Source: Heterohyrax brucei (Eukaryota > Chordata > Mammalia > Hyracoidea > Procaviidae). From it: a stretch of 64,000 bases of DNA. Below the pieces are notes generated by a model. The model was not told the DNA's origin and did not search any database. It saw only the letters and a program-made list of their open reading frames with translations. Location: assembly GCA_028571685.1 (NCBI GenBank), contig CM053146.1, positions 113,435,431-113,499,430 of the forward strand. The letters run 5' to 3'. This document shows, piece by piece, positions 43,802 to 54,143 of the stretch (position 1 is the first letter of the stretch; each line of letters starts with the position of its first letter). The translations under genes were made by a program, and so were the position numbers.

Positions 43802-45894
43802 AAGCCCTCCTCTCTGTTTCACAACCCACTCCCAATCTGAGCCCTTCCCACCACTATAACAACCCTCATGGTAAGAAATGGGGACATTCACATGCATGAA
43901 TCCAATCTTTATGGATACATATGTATTAGCTTTCTGAGTTGTAACATTTCTGTGGCATGTAACACCTTCCCAGAGCACTAAAAAGTTTGTGAGTAGACCT
44001 TAGCTTCACCCAGCACCCTGACACCAGAGGTGATTACTTTTATTATCTTATTTGACAGACATGGAAGTGCAAGATGATTCTGGGCCTTGTCACTGCCTAC
44101 TATAGAATAACAAAGGGGAAGAAATACAAACCTAAGTTGTTACTCCCTCTACCTGTCAAAACATTCCCTAGTAAATGTTATACGGCCATGTGCTGGGATG
44201 TTGCATAGAGGAAAGCCCTAAGGGCATCTCTCCAGTGTGTAAGTTAAATCAGATGACCTGCCTCCGTTAGCAAAACTTTAATTGAAATGAACATTGCTGC
44301 AAGGCCTACCAGGAAGAAGAGTCACATGAGACTAACAGATGAAAGAAGGCCTAGGAGAAATTGCCATTTTTCTTGAAATAACTGGGTATTGTGGGATGAT
44401 GGTGGTTGGTGGTGGCAGCGGCTAGGGCACTGGAGCAGGTTAGGGGCTGATGGTATATAAAGAAGTCTATAGAAAAACCCAAGAACCTAGCAGCGTCTCT
44501 GTTTCCTCCTGAAATGCTGTTAAATACTCCTTTCTAACAGATTAATTTTCCCCATCCCTAAGGCCAAATGAGTCAGATCTGACTCGACAGCACTTGGCTT
44601 GGCTTGGTAAGGCCAACCCCAAAAATGGGATTCTGGAATATCTCCATTTTCTATACCGCAAGAGTAGCATTAGTGCCTAACTAACGCTGCTCAGCAGGGC
44701 TTCAGATACATGTAATCACAAATGGACAGTTCTTGTGCTCTTGGTTTGTCCAGGACTGTCCTAATTTCAGCATTGAAAATCCACACCCTGGGAAACTTCC
44801 TTTGTCTCAGGCAAACCAAGATTGTTGGTTACCCATAATGCCAGTCTTCCCAATTTAACTATAAGGCTCCATAGCAAAAGAGAATGCTTGCTGCAATTTA
44901 ATCACAAAAATTTCCAGTTCTTTTTTCCAGCCATTGTACAAATGCTTATTGAAACTCCCTCTGGCCCCAGAGGAACTCCAGAGGCTGTGCCCTTCTGACA
45001 CACCTATGAATTAGGTGACGAGAGAAGGGCTTCCCAACAGCTAGCTTAGAGTCACAGCAGATTTTCAATATAACCCATTCTCCTGCCTCCTGAGATGTTT
45101 ATGTGGCTGTCTGGTTCTCATGAATGCATTTGTGTTACCCAAAGGTGTAAACACCCATTAGTTCTTGGTGAGTTTGAGTTCTCCCAGGCGGTTGTGAAAA
45201 CCGTAGCTGCATTGCAGTTTCAGGAGACTGCACGGATATTTTATCTCTTCCTAATGTAACTCGGAAATTATTGTTGATATTTAATGACAAGGCCTTTCCT
45301 GAGGAAGAATGAAGAATCAGAAATCCCAGTTTCCTCCCCCAGCATCCTGTTCCTCTTTTATCCCAAAATGTGTAATTTCACAAAGGTGATTTTTTATTTC
45401 AACTCTGAGGCAAAGACCATTGTTACATTTAAGAGCAAAAATGTAATTGGTTGAAATATGAGATTTAGCCTTCAGAGAATAAATTATACATTGGACAAGA
45501 AATTAAAATTGCCTCTTAATAAGAATTCATGTTGAAAAATTAAGACCATTACAGGTAATTACTGAGCTTATTATGTTTTAATATAAACTCATTTATGGCC
45601 AATTTCCTCATTTTTGTGGTAAGGTATTGTTGGGGCTTGATACTTATTCTTTCTTCTTGTGGGGCTTGACTAAGACAACACTTTTAAGAAGCACACTTAC
45701 AAATGTCTACAATCTGATCCTCAGTGCTCAAGTTACTCATTTTAAGTGCAGCTGAATGTGAAAAACAGATGTAGGAGCACTAAATATAAAGTTAAGGTAA
45801 GTGATGGCAAGAGGTGACAAAGCTGGGTCATTCATTTGTGTAAGAGTCATTGATTGTTTACTGGATACTGTGTGTTGAGCTCGGACTGTGGAGG
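43802..45894. other. Repeat-poor intergenic sequence
   Basis: No gene seen. It includes the mini-repeat at 44568-44607. The stretch 45400-45620 is AT-rich, complex and has many homeodomain-type TAAT/ATTA cores. Confidence 0.45.
44568..44607 (+). repeat. Orphan RTE/SINE tail mini-repeat with 16-bp palindrome
   Basis: Contains the perfect palindrome 'gagtcagatctgactc' (44570-44585), then 'gacagcacttggcttggctt'. The palindrome corresponds to the last hairpin-like part of the AfroSINE/RTE 3' end. No SINE body precedes it. Confidence 0.6.
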
Positions 45895-46055
45895 ATTAAA
45901 GCATACTGCCATTGAGTCAAGTCCAACTCATAGTGACCCAGTAGGACAGAGGGGAACTGCTCCACCCACAGTTTCCAAGGAGTGCCTGGTTGATTTGAAC
46001 TGCCGACCTTTGGTTAGCAAACATAGCACGTACCCACTACCAGGGTATCCACAGA
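45895..46055 (-). mobile_element. AfroSINE, antisense
   Basis: 'ctgccattgagtcaagtcc', 'gtaggacagaggggaactgc', 'gatttgaactgccgaccttt' and 'actaccagggtatcc' give the antisense order. Confidence 0.9.
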
Positions 46056-47929
46056 GGATTACAGATCTGAATAAGACATTTCTTCACTCTAAGAAGCTTA
46101 CACTGACGTGTGCAAGCTGTTATTTACCTAATGCACCAATAGAAATAATGTACCACCTAGGTGTTAGAGTTCAAGCCACTGTTTGTTTCTGTTTTGTTGG
46201 GTGAAATGAGTTCGTTTAGAATCTGATTTTACTATTAGGCACATTTAAATCTGAGTCCATTAAAATGTTTCCCCACTGCGAAGACCAATTTGGACATAGG
46301 TGTTAGGGTGAAAGGGCCTGTGGATTCAGGGCACGGAAGCAATGTTGGCATGCCACCTGACTAAGGCAGCCAGCTCTCTTTGGATTAGGCAATTAGTCCC
46401 CCATTATTTGAGTACCCAATTTACTTTTACATTTTAAAGTTGTAAAGTGCAAAATGATTTTTTTCCCACTTCCTAATTATGAGTAATAAAAATTTAAGGG
46501 AATATAAAGTTTAACTTGTCTGCTAATTGAGGGGAAAGAGCCATGTTAAATCAGTCAAGAACAGACTGGTCACTGAAGAAACATAGAAGAAACTGCCCGT
46601 GAGGATCTCGTTTCCTATTTTAATTAGCATCTGTCAATTAGAAGTGAATGACACACTGGCAGGCGGGAAGGACGTCTGATTAATAAAATCATCAACCCAA
46701 ACTGAAAGGGAAGGTCGAAAAGAACATGATGCCTCATTTGACTTCATCTTGAGGGTCTTATGCACCTAAATTTCTGGAATCCTCTTGTAGATCTCATGAG
46801 AGTAGGCTGTTAATCTGACCACTCAATTAACTCGGGGTATAATTAACTGCCTGCTCAGCCCTGCCTAGAACCAAAGTTCTCTGTCAGCAAGATCAGCGCA
46901 GCTGGCTCACATGACGGGGGCTGACACGGTTCCCTCTGCTGCCTGCTGACTGAGGCAGACAAGAGAGGGGTTATGAGTCACCCTCAACCCTGGGTCCTTA
47001 GAATGTGACTGTTCCTCTATGATTTGTCCAAAGCATGCCGGGGACCTGCGAGAATGTTAGCTGCTGTTTGAAACAAATTTCACAGTGCAATAGGTCAATT
47101 TCAGAAACTAGTTTGTCTCCTAAGCTAATCTAAGTCATAAAAGGAAGGCTTCTAAAGCATACTCAGCCACTGAGAAACAGCCAACCTAGTTTCCAACAGC
47201 TGAGCCCTCCTGTGAAGTTAGTGAGCAGGGCGTCTGTCTGCTGTCTTAACAAATGAGGCACAGACGCCAACCAGCCCCCAGCGGGGCTCTAGTGAACAGC
47301 GCTGGCAAGCCTTGGCTTCCATGGCTCTTCTTTGTCCAAGCTCAGCACAAAACGGAACCTTTTTGACTTTTACTTGTTGCTGTCGATAGAGGACTTACTG
47401 CTGTCAGTGAGTGGTTTCTGTCAACAGTGTCACTCTGAATCTTAACACTACCTCTCGCAGCCATCACAGAAGCTTTTCTTGTAGGAAGGTGATTTGGAAC
47501 AAGGAGATATTCCAACCGCAAAACAAGAACTCTTTGGAAATCTCAAGAGATGAACATTTTAGGGACAGAGGCAAATATGTTTTGAAGATGTTAAGAAAAC
47601 TATAAACATGTAACCTATTGGTACTGTTTGTATTATGTCTTTATTGTACAAATGCATAGCCTTGTGTTGCTGATGTAAGTGAACGCATCCTAAAGCAAAG
47701 ATGGTTGGTGGTCCTCTTGGTGAAAATAAATATTCTCTGAAGACACTGTGTGAGTCAAAGGCTTTTCATTGACATTTCTGCTTACTAGGGTAAGACTGAA
47801 ATTAACAAATAAATGGTAGAAAAACATTTTTTTTTTAAATGTAAAGATATGACTTACTCGAATGGTAAGAGAAACTAACATCATTTATCAAAATAAACGG
47901 GATCAACTAGCATAATTATCCAAATAAAA
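46056..47929. other. Repeat-free block, possible regulatory sequence
   Basis: Nearly 1.9 kb with no recognised repeat, unusual for this window. 46480-46880 holds many homeodomain-type cores ('tgctaattgagg', 'ttttaattagcatctgtcaa', 'ctgattaataaaatc', 'caattaactcggggtataat'). An open frame at 47411-47605 is followed by 'gaaaataaatattc' at about 47721, a possible polyadenylation signal, but the peptide is not recognised. Confidence 0.4.
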
Positions 47930-48200
47930 GCATGTGAGTCCATGATCCATTCTGCAAACAGACTCCAGCTGGGGCTTCTCCATAGCGCTTAGCCCCCGTT
48001 CCTATGACGGCAGCTCTGCTGGTGGCCACCATGGGGAACGTAGCCACCCCTCCGGGAAACTCCTCCTCCATCTGTGTGCTTTGAGGTGCGGGAGCCGTGC
48101 ACAGGGACTCAGGACTGGTGATCCCACGCAGTGGACCGAGGATGGCCTTCTGTGGCCCTGCCAGCCACGCAGCTCTGTGATCCAAACCGGTGCAATATTC
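47930..48200. other. GC-rich, CpG-bearing block of unknown origin
   Basis: Clearly richer in G+C and CpG than its surroundings ('ccatagcgcttagccccc', 'tccgggaaactcctcc', 'gtgcgggagccgtgcac'). An 89-codon minus frame spans it without a recognised domain. It may be a short CpG-rich regulatory element or a piece of an unrecognised repeat. Confidence 0.35.
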
Positions 48201-48267
48201 CTAACTCTGAACTTCAGGTTCCTTCAGCTCCAAGATATACCTGAAATTCGAATATTTTGAACCACTA

Positions 48268-48720
48268 GTGTTTGAAGTTGTGGAAATAAATACAGTTCAT
48301 TCAAATGAGAACGAACAGAGGCCATTTATTCAGCATTTGGCTGTAGCAAGGGAGCCAGTGGTGACCGCTTGGTTTGGCAGTGACTCAGGCAGCAGGAGAG
48401 AGGGAAAGCTTTCAGGTGAAAATGAGGGAATATTTCAGGTAGGCTCCGATGGGAGGCCCTTGGCTTAGGGAAGCTGGGGGCAGGCTGACCAGAGGCAGAG
48501 AATCTTACTGCGGATTGGTGGTTTCTCTGGTTGATCCTGAGTTGGGAGGGGTGGAGGGAAGGATTCTGTTAGTCTTGGCCAAATCCTGGCCATTCCAGGC
48601 AGGTTACTGGAGAGAGTATGGTTTACCTTTCTGGACAGGTTGCTATGGGTGTGGGTCAAAGTTCTATTGGGATATGTGAGCTGGCCGTTGTCCTGTTAGA
48701 GATTCAGTCTCCTAAAACAG
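48268..48720 (-). repeat. Possible LTR, antisense, family unknown
   Basis: 'aggccatttattcagcattt' near the left end could be an antisense AATAAA region. The right end reads 'gttagagattcagtctcc'. The composition resembles an LTR of the ERVL type. No flanking duplication was found. Confidence 0.3.
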
Positions 48721-48944
48721 ATCAAATATTTGGCCAAGGATTCCTTTAAAAAGAGAAGAGAGTATCTTACTGTAATTCCTTAGTTATAATGCCTTCTATG
48801 GCTTACAAGAATTATGATGAAAGTTAAAAGAAGTACTGGTAGAAGAGGGGAAGGAAATCCTATAAATGTAAATAAGGTGGAAAAACCTTAAATTATTCCT
48901 CTTTCTTTCGGGTTATACCAGAAGTCTCACTAGAAAAGCTCAAA

Positions 48945-49050
48945 GTATATAGATATGTACGCATACATACATGTATCTATGTGTGTATATACTATGTATA
49001 TACATACATGTAAGTACATATGTGTGTAAATATGCATGTATGTGTGTCTA
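48945..49050. repeat. CATA/TGTA-rich microsatellite
   Basis: Imperfect 'acatacatgtatctatgtg' and 'gtatatacatacatgtaagt' units. Confidence 0.85.
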
Positions 49051-49056
49051 TATTTA

Positions 49057-49582
49057 TGAGCTTAATTGGTCTAAGTGCTGCACACCTAACTGCTGAATAT
49101 CGCTATGGTCACCTTCCAAGTACATCCCTTGGGAAACTATGCACCAATGCCAGAGTCTAGTCCACCCTTGAGAGCACTTTTGGAACTGTTTCTGGAATGG
49201 CTATTGCACACAGGGGAACAGTGGCAAGTCAGCTAACTTTATAGTATAATATCTGTGAAGGAGTTTTTAGTTTGGTATTGGAATACACTCTCTACTCACC
49301 TGGCCTGGCCCCCAGTGACTTTTTTCTTTACCCTAAGATAAAGGAAATATTGAAAGGAAGATGTTTTGATAACATTCAGGACACCAAGGGTAATAAGAGG
49401 ACAGCTCTGAAGGCCATTTCAGAAAAAGTGTTCCAAAATTGCTTGAAGGGTGGACTAGGCACTGGTGTCGATGCATAGCTTCCCAAGAGGAGTACTTCAA
49501 AAATAACAGTAGTGATATTCAGTGATGAGGTATGTAGCACTCTTTGTAGGATAGGTTTGAGAACTTAATTGTCAGACCCTTT
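49057..49582 (+). mobile_element. Mariner-derived foldback element, copy 1
   Basis: Two segments of a mariner transposon 3' end face each other. The left arm (about 49060-49205) is antisense ('tcgctatggtcaccttccaa', 'ctggaatggctattgcac'). The right arm (about 49285-49582) is sense and holds a worn transposase C-terminus (49272-49478). The spacer contains 'gaacagtggcaagt', whose inverse is in copy 2. The right end 'gaacttaattgtcagac' is a mariner-type terminal repeat. Confidence 0.8.
49272..49478 (+). pseudogene. Mariner transposase C-terminus remnant
   Basis: A 68-codon open part with YSPGLAPSDFFLYPKIKEIL, the signature YSPDLAPSDFxLFPKLK block next to the last catalytic aspartate of mariner transposases, followed by FDNIQD and KVFQNCL. 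The D in PSD is retained. The N-terminal DNA-binding domain and the first catalytic aspartates are absent. It cannot encode an active enzyme. Confidence 0.8.
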
Positions 49583-49649
49583 CCATGCACATGTGTGAGT
49601 GTGTGTGTATTCACTTGTGTAATGCAGGGAACCCTTTAGTCATTCCTGT

Positions 49650-50366
49650 GTGTATCCGGTGGACTCTAAAATGTCTTTTAAGATCCCTACTCCCTGGTAG
49701 TCATGCCTTTGGGTAGTGTCCTCCTTTGGGTGTAGGCTAGCCTATTGAATGGCTTTTAACCAATAGAACACGGCAAGGTGATGAGGTATCACTTCCATGA
49801 TTTGGCTACAGAAGATTATGACTCTCTGTTGATAGCAGACTCTCTGTTGTTGGCTTTCAGGAAGCAAGTTTCTATGTTACAGAGACCCACTTGTCAAGAA
49901 ATGAAGGGCTGTCTTTGGCCAACCACCAGCAAGGATCTGAAGTCTTCAGTTCGGTAGCTTCAAGGAACTGAACTGTGCCAACAACTATGTGATCTTATAA
50001 AAGGATCTTCCTTTGGTCAAACCTTTAGATAAGAGCCAGCCTTAGTTGATACCTGTGAGAGATCCTGAATCAGAGGATGCAGCTAAATCATATCCAGACT
50101 TCAGACCCATAGAAACTGAGATAGTAAATAAACCTACTACTCTCAAGTTGACTCCAACTCACACTGATCCTGTAGGACACAGTACAACTGCATCACAGAG
50201 TCTCCAAGGAGTGCCTGGTAGATTTGAACTGCTGACCCTTTGATTAACAGCCCTAACACTTAAACACTTCTTCACCAGGGTTTCAAAGATAGTAAATATG
50301 TGTTACTTAAAGCTGCTAAATTTGTAGTGATTTGTTATGCCACAATAGATAACTAATACTTCATTC
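49650..50366 (+). mobile_element. Old LTR (MaLR/ERVL-like), interrupted by a SINE
   Basis: 'tattgaatggcttttaacca', 'aaggaactgaactgtgccaa', 'gagagatcctgaatcagagg', 'atagaaactgagatagtaaa', and after the SINE 'gttacttaaagctgctaaat' and 'caatagataactaatac' follow a known LTR consensus order. The left boundary is approximate. Confidence 0.55.
50131..50286 (-). mobile_element. AfroSINE with 12-bp target duplication, antisense
   Basis: The perfect flanking repeat AGATAGTAAATA (50119-50130 and 50287-50298) bounds it exactly. It has 'ctcaagttgactccaactc', 'cacagtacaactgcatcac' and 'gatttgaactgctgaccctt'. The LTR on both sides is otherwise continuous. Confidence 0.95.
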
Positions 50367-50500
50367 CTCAGCCAGCACTTAACAACTCATACTGGAAAGA
50401 AGCCTTTTTGAAAGTAAAAACTGTGAGAAATCTTTTAATGAGTTTTCAAAATATACTCTGCACATGAGGACATACATTAGAAAGAAATCATAGAAATGTA

Positions 50501-51040
50501 TGAAGTCTGACAATTAAGTTCAAAAACTCATCCTAGCAAAAGAGTTACATATCTCATTGCTGAATATCACTATGGTCACTTTTGAAGTATTCCACTTGGG
50601 AAGCTATTCACTGATTCCAGCACTTAGTCCACTCTTCAAAGCAGTTTTGGGACTCCTTTTCTGGAATGGCTATCAGAGCTTGTGTATTACCCTTGGTGTC
50701 CTGAATGTCACCAAAATGTCTTCCTTTCAATATTTTCTTTATCTTAGGGCAAAGAAAAGATTTATTAGGGGCCAGATCAGGTGAGTAGGTAGGCTGTTGC
50801 AATACAGTTGTTTCCCTCACAGAGAGCTATACAATTAAGTTTGCAAACTTGCCACTGTGCCACCATGTGCAATGGCCATTCCAGAAAGAGTTCCAAAATT
50901 GCTCAGAAGGATAGACGAGGCACTGGCACCAGTACATAGCTTCCCAAGGTGAGTACTTTGAAGGCAACTGTGATCATATCAGCAATGAGACATGTAGCAC
51001 TGAGAACCATTAAGTTCGTGGACTTAATTGCCAAACTTCG
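50501..51040 (-). mobile_element. Mariner-derived foldback element, copy 2
   Basis: Bounded by TA dinucleotides (50499-50500 and 51041-51042), the mariner target duplication. Terminal inverted repeats 'tgaagtctgacaattaag' and the reverse complement of 'cttaattgccaaacttcg' match at 15 of 18. The left arm (50501-50815) is antisense and long. The right arm (about 50866-51040) is sense and short. The spacer 'acttgccactgtgccacc' is the inverse of the copy 1 spacer, so this is the same composite in the opposite orientation. Confidence 0.85.
50608..50820 (-). pseudogene. Mariner transposase C-terminus remnant, copy 2
   Basis: A 70-codon antisense part with YSPDLAPNKSFLCPKIKKIL, the same block as in copy 1, but with the catalytic PSD changed to PNK. 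GDIQDTKGN and the NCFEEW end also align. No start or N-terminal domain. Confidence 0.78.
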
Positions 51041-51042
51041 TA

Positions 51043-51549
51043 AGAAATGTAGACATACTTTACTTGTCCCGTATATTTTCCCAGATACGTGAGAAATCAA
51101 ATAGAGAAAACATATCAAAGTAAGAAATATGGTAAAGGCTTCACTAATTGTTCATATATTATTGCACATACAAGAAGTCACACTGTAGATAAATTGTATG
51201 AATATAGGGAATTTGACATCATGTATAATCTTTTTTCAAATCTTCGATAACATGTGAGATCATCCTCTACAGAGAGACCCTATGGAGGCAGAAATGTACA
51301 AATCTATCAGTAGTTCTTTATCCCTTAAGACACCTATGAGAACTCTACAGGACAGAAAGCGTTGTGGGAAAGGCTTTATGCATATTTCACTTATTGTGTA
51401 CAACAGAGTTCATATCAGAAGCCTTATTATAAAATTCTTTTAAATATGGATTTCCTTTACCAATGAGTACCTTTAAAAATGAATCCCTAGCTCTTGAATT
51501 TCAAATTTTTATATACTGATTATAAATATTAAGTTGATAAATATCCCTG
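51043..51549. other. Intergenic; zinc-finger-like wording absent from any frame
   Basis: AT-rich. Phrases such as 'gtcacactgtagataaattg' and 'gaaaggctttatgcatattt' look a little like decayed C2H2 zinc-finger linker repeats, as does 50390-50490 ('tactggaaagaagcctttt'). No frame stays open, so at most this is a very old pseudogene. Confidence 0.3.
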
Positions 51550-52035
51550 TTTGATGGCTAAGGTTGTGTGTCACCTTGGCTGGGCTAAGATTCCCAGTGT
51601 TTATGTGTGATCATCCCTGTGATGGGATCTGCTGTGAGTGACCAATCAGTTGAAAGGGAGTTTCCTTGGGGGTGTGGCCTGCATATGAGTATAAATGGGC
51701 ATTCTGTATTTGCCTGCTTTAGATCCTGCAGCTGGCTCCTGTTTATGCATCCTCCAGTTCTTGGGACTTCAGGTAGCAACTTACCTGCTGATCTCAGTGT
51801 TTGTTAATCTTCATGGCCTGTGAGCAAGAATCCTGTTCTCCTACCTGCCAGTGTTGGGTTTGCTAGTCTCCACGGCCACGTAAATTAGGGGAAGCCTCCA
51901 TCCTCTATCCACAGACTTGGGATGTTCTAGCCTCTATAATTGTAGGAGCTATTTTCTTGATATAAATCTATTTCTATATGTATTTATAAATGGTACTGGT
52001 TTTGTGTCTCTAGAGACCCCAGCCCAAGATACCCT
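51550..52035 (+). mobile_element. Probable ERVL-class solo LTR
   Basis: Ordered motifs of a mammalian LTR are seen: 'gtgtcaccttggctgggct' near the start, 'gaccaatcagttgaaaggg', a TATA-like 'gagtataaatgggc' near 51687, 'taattgtaggagc' and 'ataaatctatttctatatg', then 'tctctagagacccc' at the end. No flanking duplication was established. Confidence 0.5.
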
Positions 52036-52182
52036 GCAATAGCCTTTTCATTTGTAGCACATAAATGTTGATATATAATGTTTTGGTTGGCTGGCTATAT
52101 AGTGTTTCGATATGGAGAGGTTATCTTTTATCTATTGGAAAGTTTTTGGGGCCCGTGTGTGATCTGAATTGTATTTTCCTCA

Positions 52183-52747
52183 TTTTTTCATGATCTAGTG
52201 CTGCTGTAACAGAAATACCATAAAGTAGATGGCTTTAACAAAGGAAAGTTTATTCTTACACAGTCTAGTAGGCTACGAGTTTGAAATCAGGGTGTCTGTT
52301 CCAGGGGAAGGCTTTCCCCCTTGTCGGCTCTGGAGGAAAGTCCTTGTGTGGTGTCAGTCTTTGGTCAGGGAGCATCTAGGGGCAGGAACCTCAGATCTAA
52401 AGGACACACTCTACTCCCAGTGCTGCTTTCTTGATGGTGTGAAGTTCCCAACTTTCTACTTGCTTTCCTTTCCTTTTATCTCCTGTAGGATAAAAAGCTA
52501 AAAGGTGGTACCATCCACACTCCTGGGAAACTCCCTTTTACAGAGGAGTAGCAAGGTGACCTTGGGAAGGGATTTATAGTTCCTCTGTAATCCTCTCTAA
52601 CATAGTCCACCCTGTTAACTACAGGCAGAGATTAGGATTTACAGCATCAGAAACTCACAAAATGGAGGGCCATCACAGAATACAGGGAATCCTGGCCCAG
52701 CCAAACTACGACATATATTTTTTGGAGGACGCAATCAATCCATGACA
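52183..52747 (-). mobile_element. Solo LTR, MaLR-like, antisense
   Basis: Flanked by a perfect 5-bp duplication CCTCA (52178-52182 and 52748-52752). It contains 'atctagtgctgctgtaacag', 'gttccaggggaaggctttc' and 'caatcaatccatgaca' at the right end. Aligns along its length with 32438-32962. The frame at 52229-52501 is chance. Confidence 0.88.
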
Positions 52748-52752
52748 CCTCA

Positions 52753-53974
52753 TTATCTGATTTTTAAAGGTTCTTTTTTCAGATTATAAAAGAAGTATGT
52801 ATATATTCATCATATAAAATTTAATCTTTACACTGAAATATATGATTAACTCAGCATCCCCTAATGTTAGTATTTTGAGTTTTGTTTTCAGCCTTCTTTC
52901 TGTGTAAAAGGAAGTGTTTTAAACAGGAAAAAAAAAGCAAATATAGAAAGAGTTCACTGAAAGGAAGAGAAAGTCTTCTATCATGTGTAAGATAAGTTAT
53001 TCTTTGTAGACGATGGTAATAAACGGTAATAGAGGGCAGAGATGGAAATGTATAATGAGACACATAGACAGTGCTCTCACAATACAAAGAAATCACAGAG
53101 GTCTAGTTATGTCTCACCTTGTGGAATCAGATTTGAATTTCTTGCGTATTTTAAAGGTTCAGGACAGAAATACCCCACCGTTTTTCTTTTCCTTTCATTG
53201 TGGTTCCTGCATTGGGCTAAACAACTTGCCCTTGTTTAGTCCTTTACATACCATGTTAAGATCTAGGAAACTGAAGTCCCAGTCCCACATGTCTGGCAAA
53301 CGTCTGTTGTGATTCCTTCTTATGCAGTTTAGAGACCCGTTTTAAGTGCACCATCCTCTCCATGCTTTATAATTTAAAATAGATTATTTTCTTTCCCAGT
53401 TATAATAATGACAGAAAAATGCTAGTCTGTTGGCAGTTACTATAGTAACCAGGAGGAACCTGCTTCTTTTAAATGGGAAATGGACACTTAACTAAGATTT
53501 TACTTCACTCTTTGAAGCTAAAATGCAGTCACATGCTCTGTAAAGACTATACTTCTAAATAGTGTATCACAGTGTGTGTGTGTTTTGTGTGTATGTGTGA
53601 GGTTTGGGTATGCATACATATGCCTGAGTATTAATACAAATGCATAAGAGACACTGATCATAACTTATTTTTTGAACTTAATTACTTTTTGAAAGAGACA
53701 TGTGAAATTAATTGAAATGCAAACAATATCCAAGAGATAGATTTAACACATGGCTTCTCTTCATCGCGAATTTTTGAAATGTACAGGAAGCTGTTACTTC
53801 CCTTAAAGAACTAAAAGATGCTTTAGTATTTCTTTCAGAGAAAAAGAATGACCTGCCATTAGTGAGATACCTGCCAATATTTACATTATTCAAGGCAGCC
53901 TAAACCAGAGTAAGAAGGGTGGGGTGGGCGGGAAGAAGTCAAGTATATATAATCCATAACAAAATAAACATCAT
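52753..53974. other. Intergenic; (TG)n tract at 53572-53600
   Basis: No gene seen. Mutually overlapping frames on both strands around 52851-53312 lack signatures. Confidence 0.45.
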
Positions 53975-54143
53975 GACCAAAAGCAAACCAAACCTGCTGC
54001 CATGGAGTTGATTCCAATTCATAGAGACCCTGTAGGAGAGCATAGAACAGCTCCACAGTTTTCAAGGAGTGTCTGGTGGATTCAAACTACTGACCTCCTG
54101 GTTAGCAGACATGGCACTTAAATGACGTGCCACCAGGGTTTCC
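53975..54143 (-). mobile_element. AfroSINE, antisense
   Basis: 'aaaccaaacctgctgccatg', 'gagttgattccaattcatag', 'gattcaaactactgacctcc' and 'gccaccagggtttcc' give the full antisense order. Confidence 0.92.

Noticed and set aside
50390-51470. Decayed C2H2 zinc-finger pseudogene suggested by linker-like phrases
   Set aside because: The phrases lie on both sides of a mariner element and no frame keeps cysteine-histidine spacing. Too weak to call.
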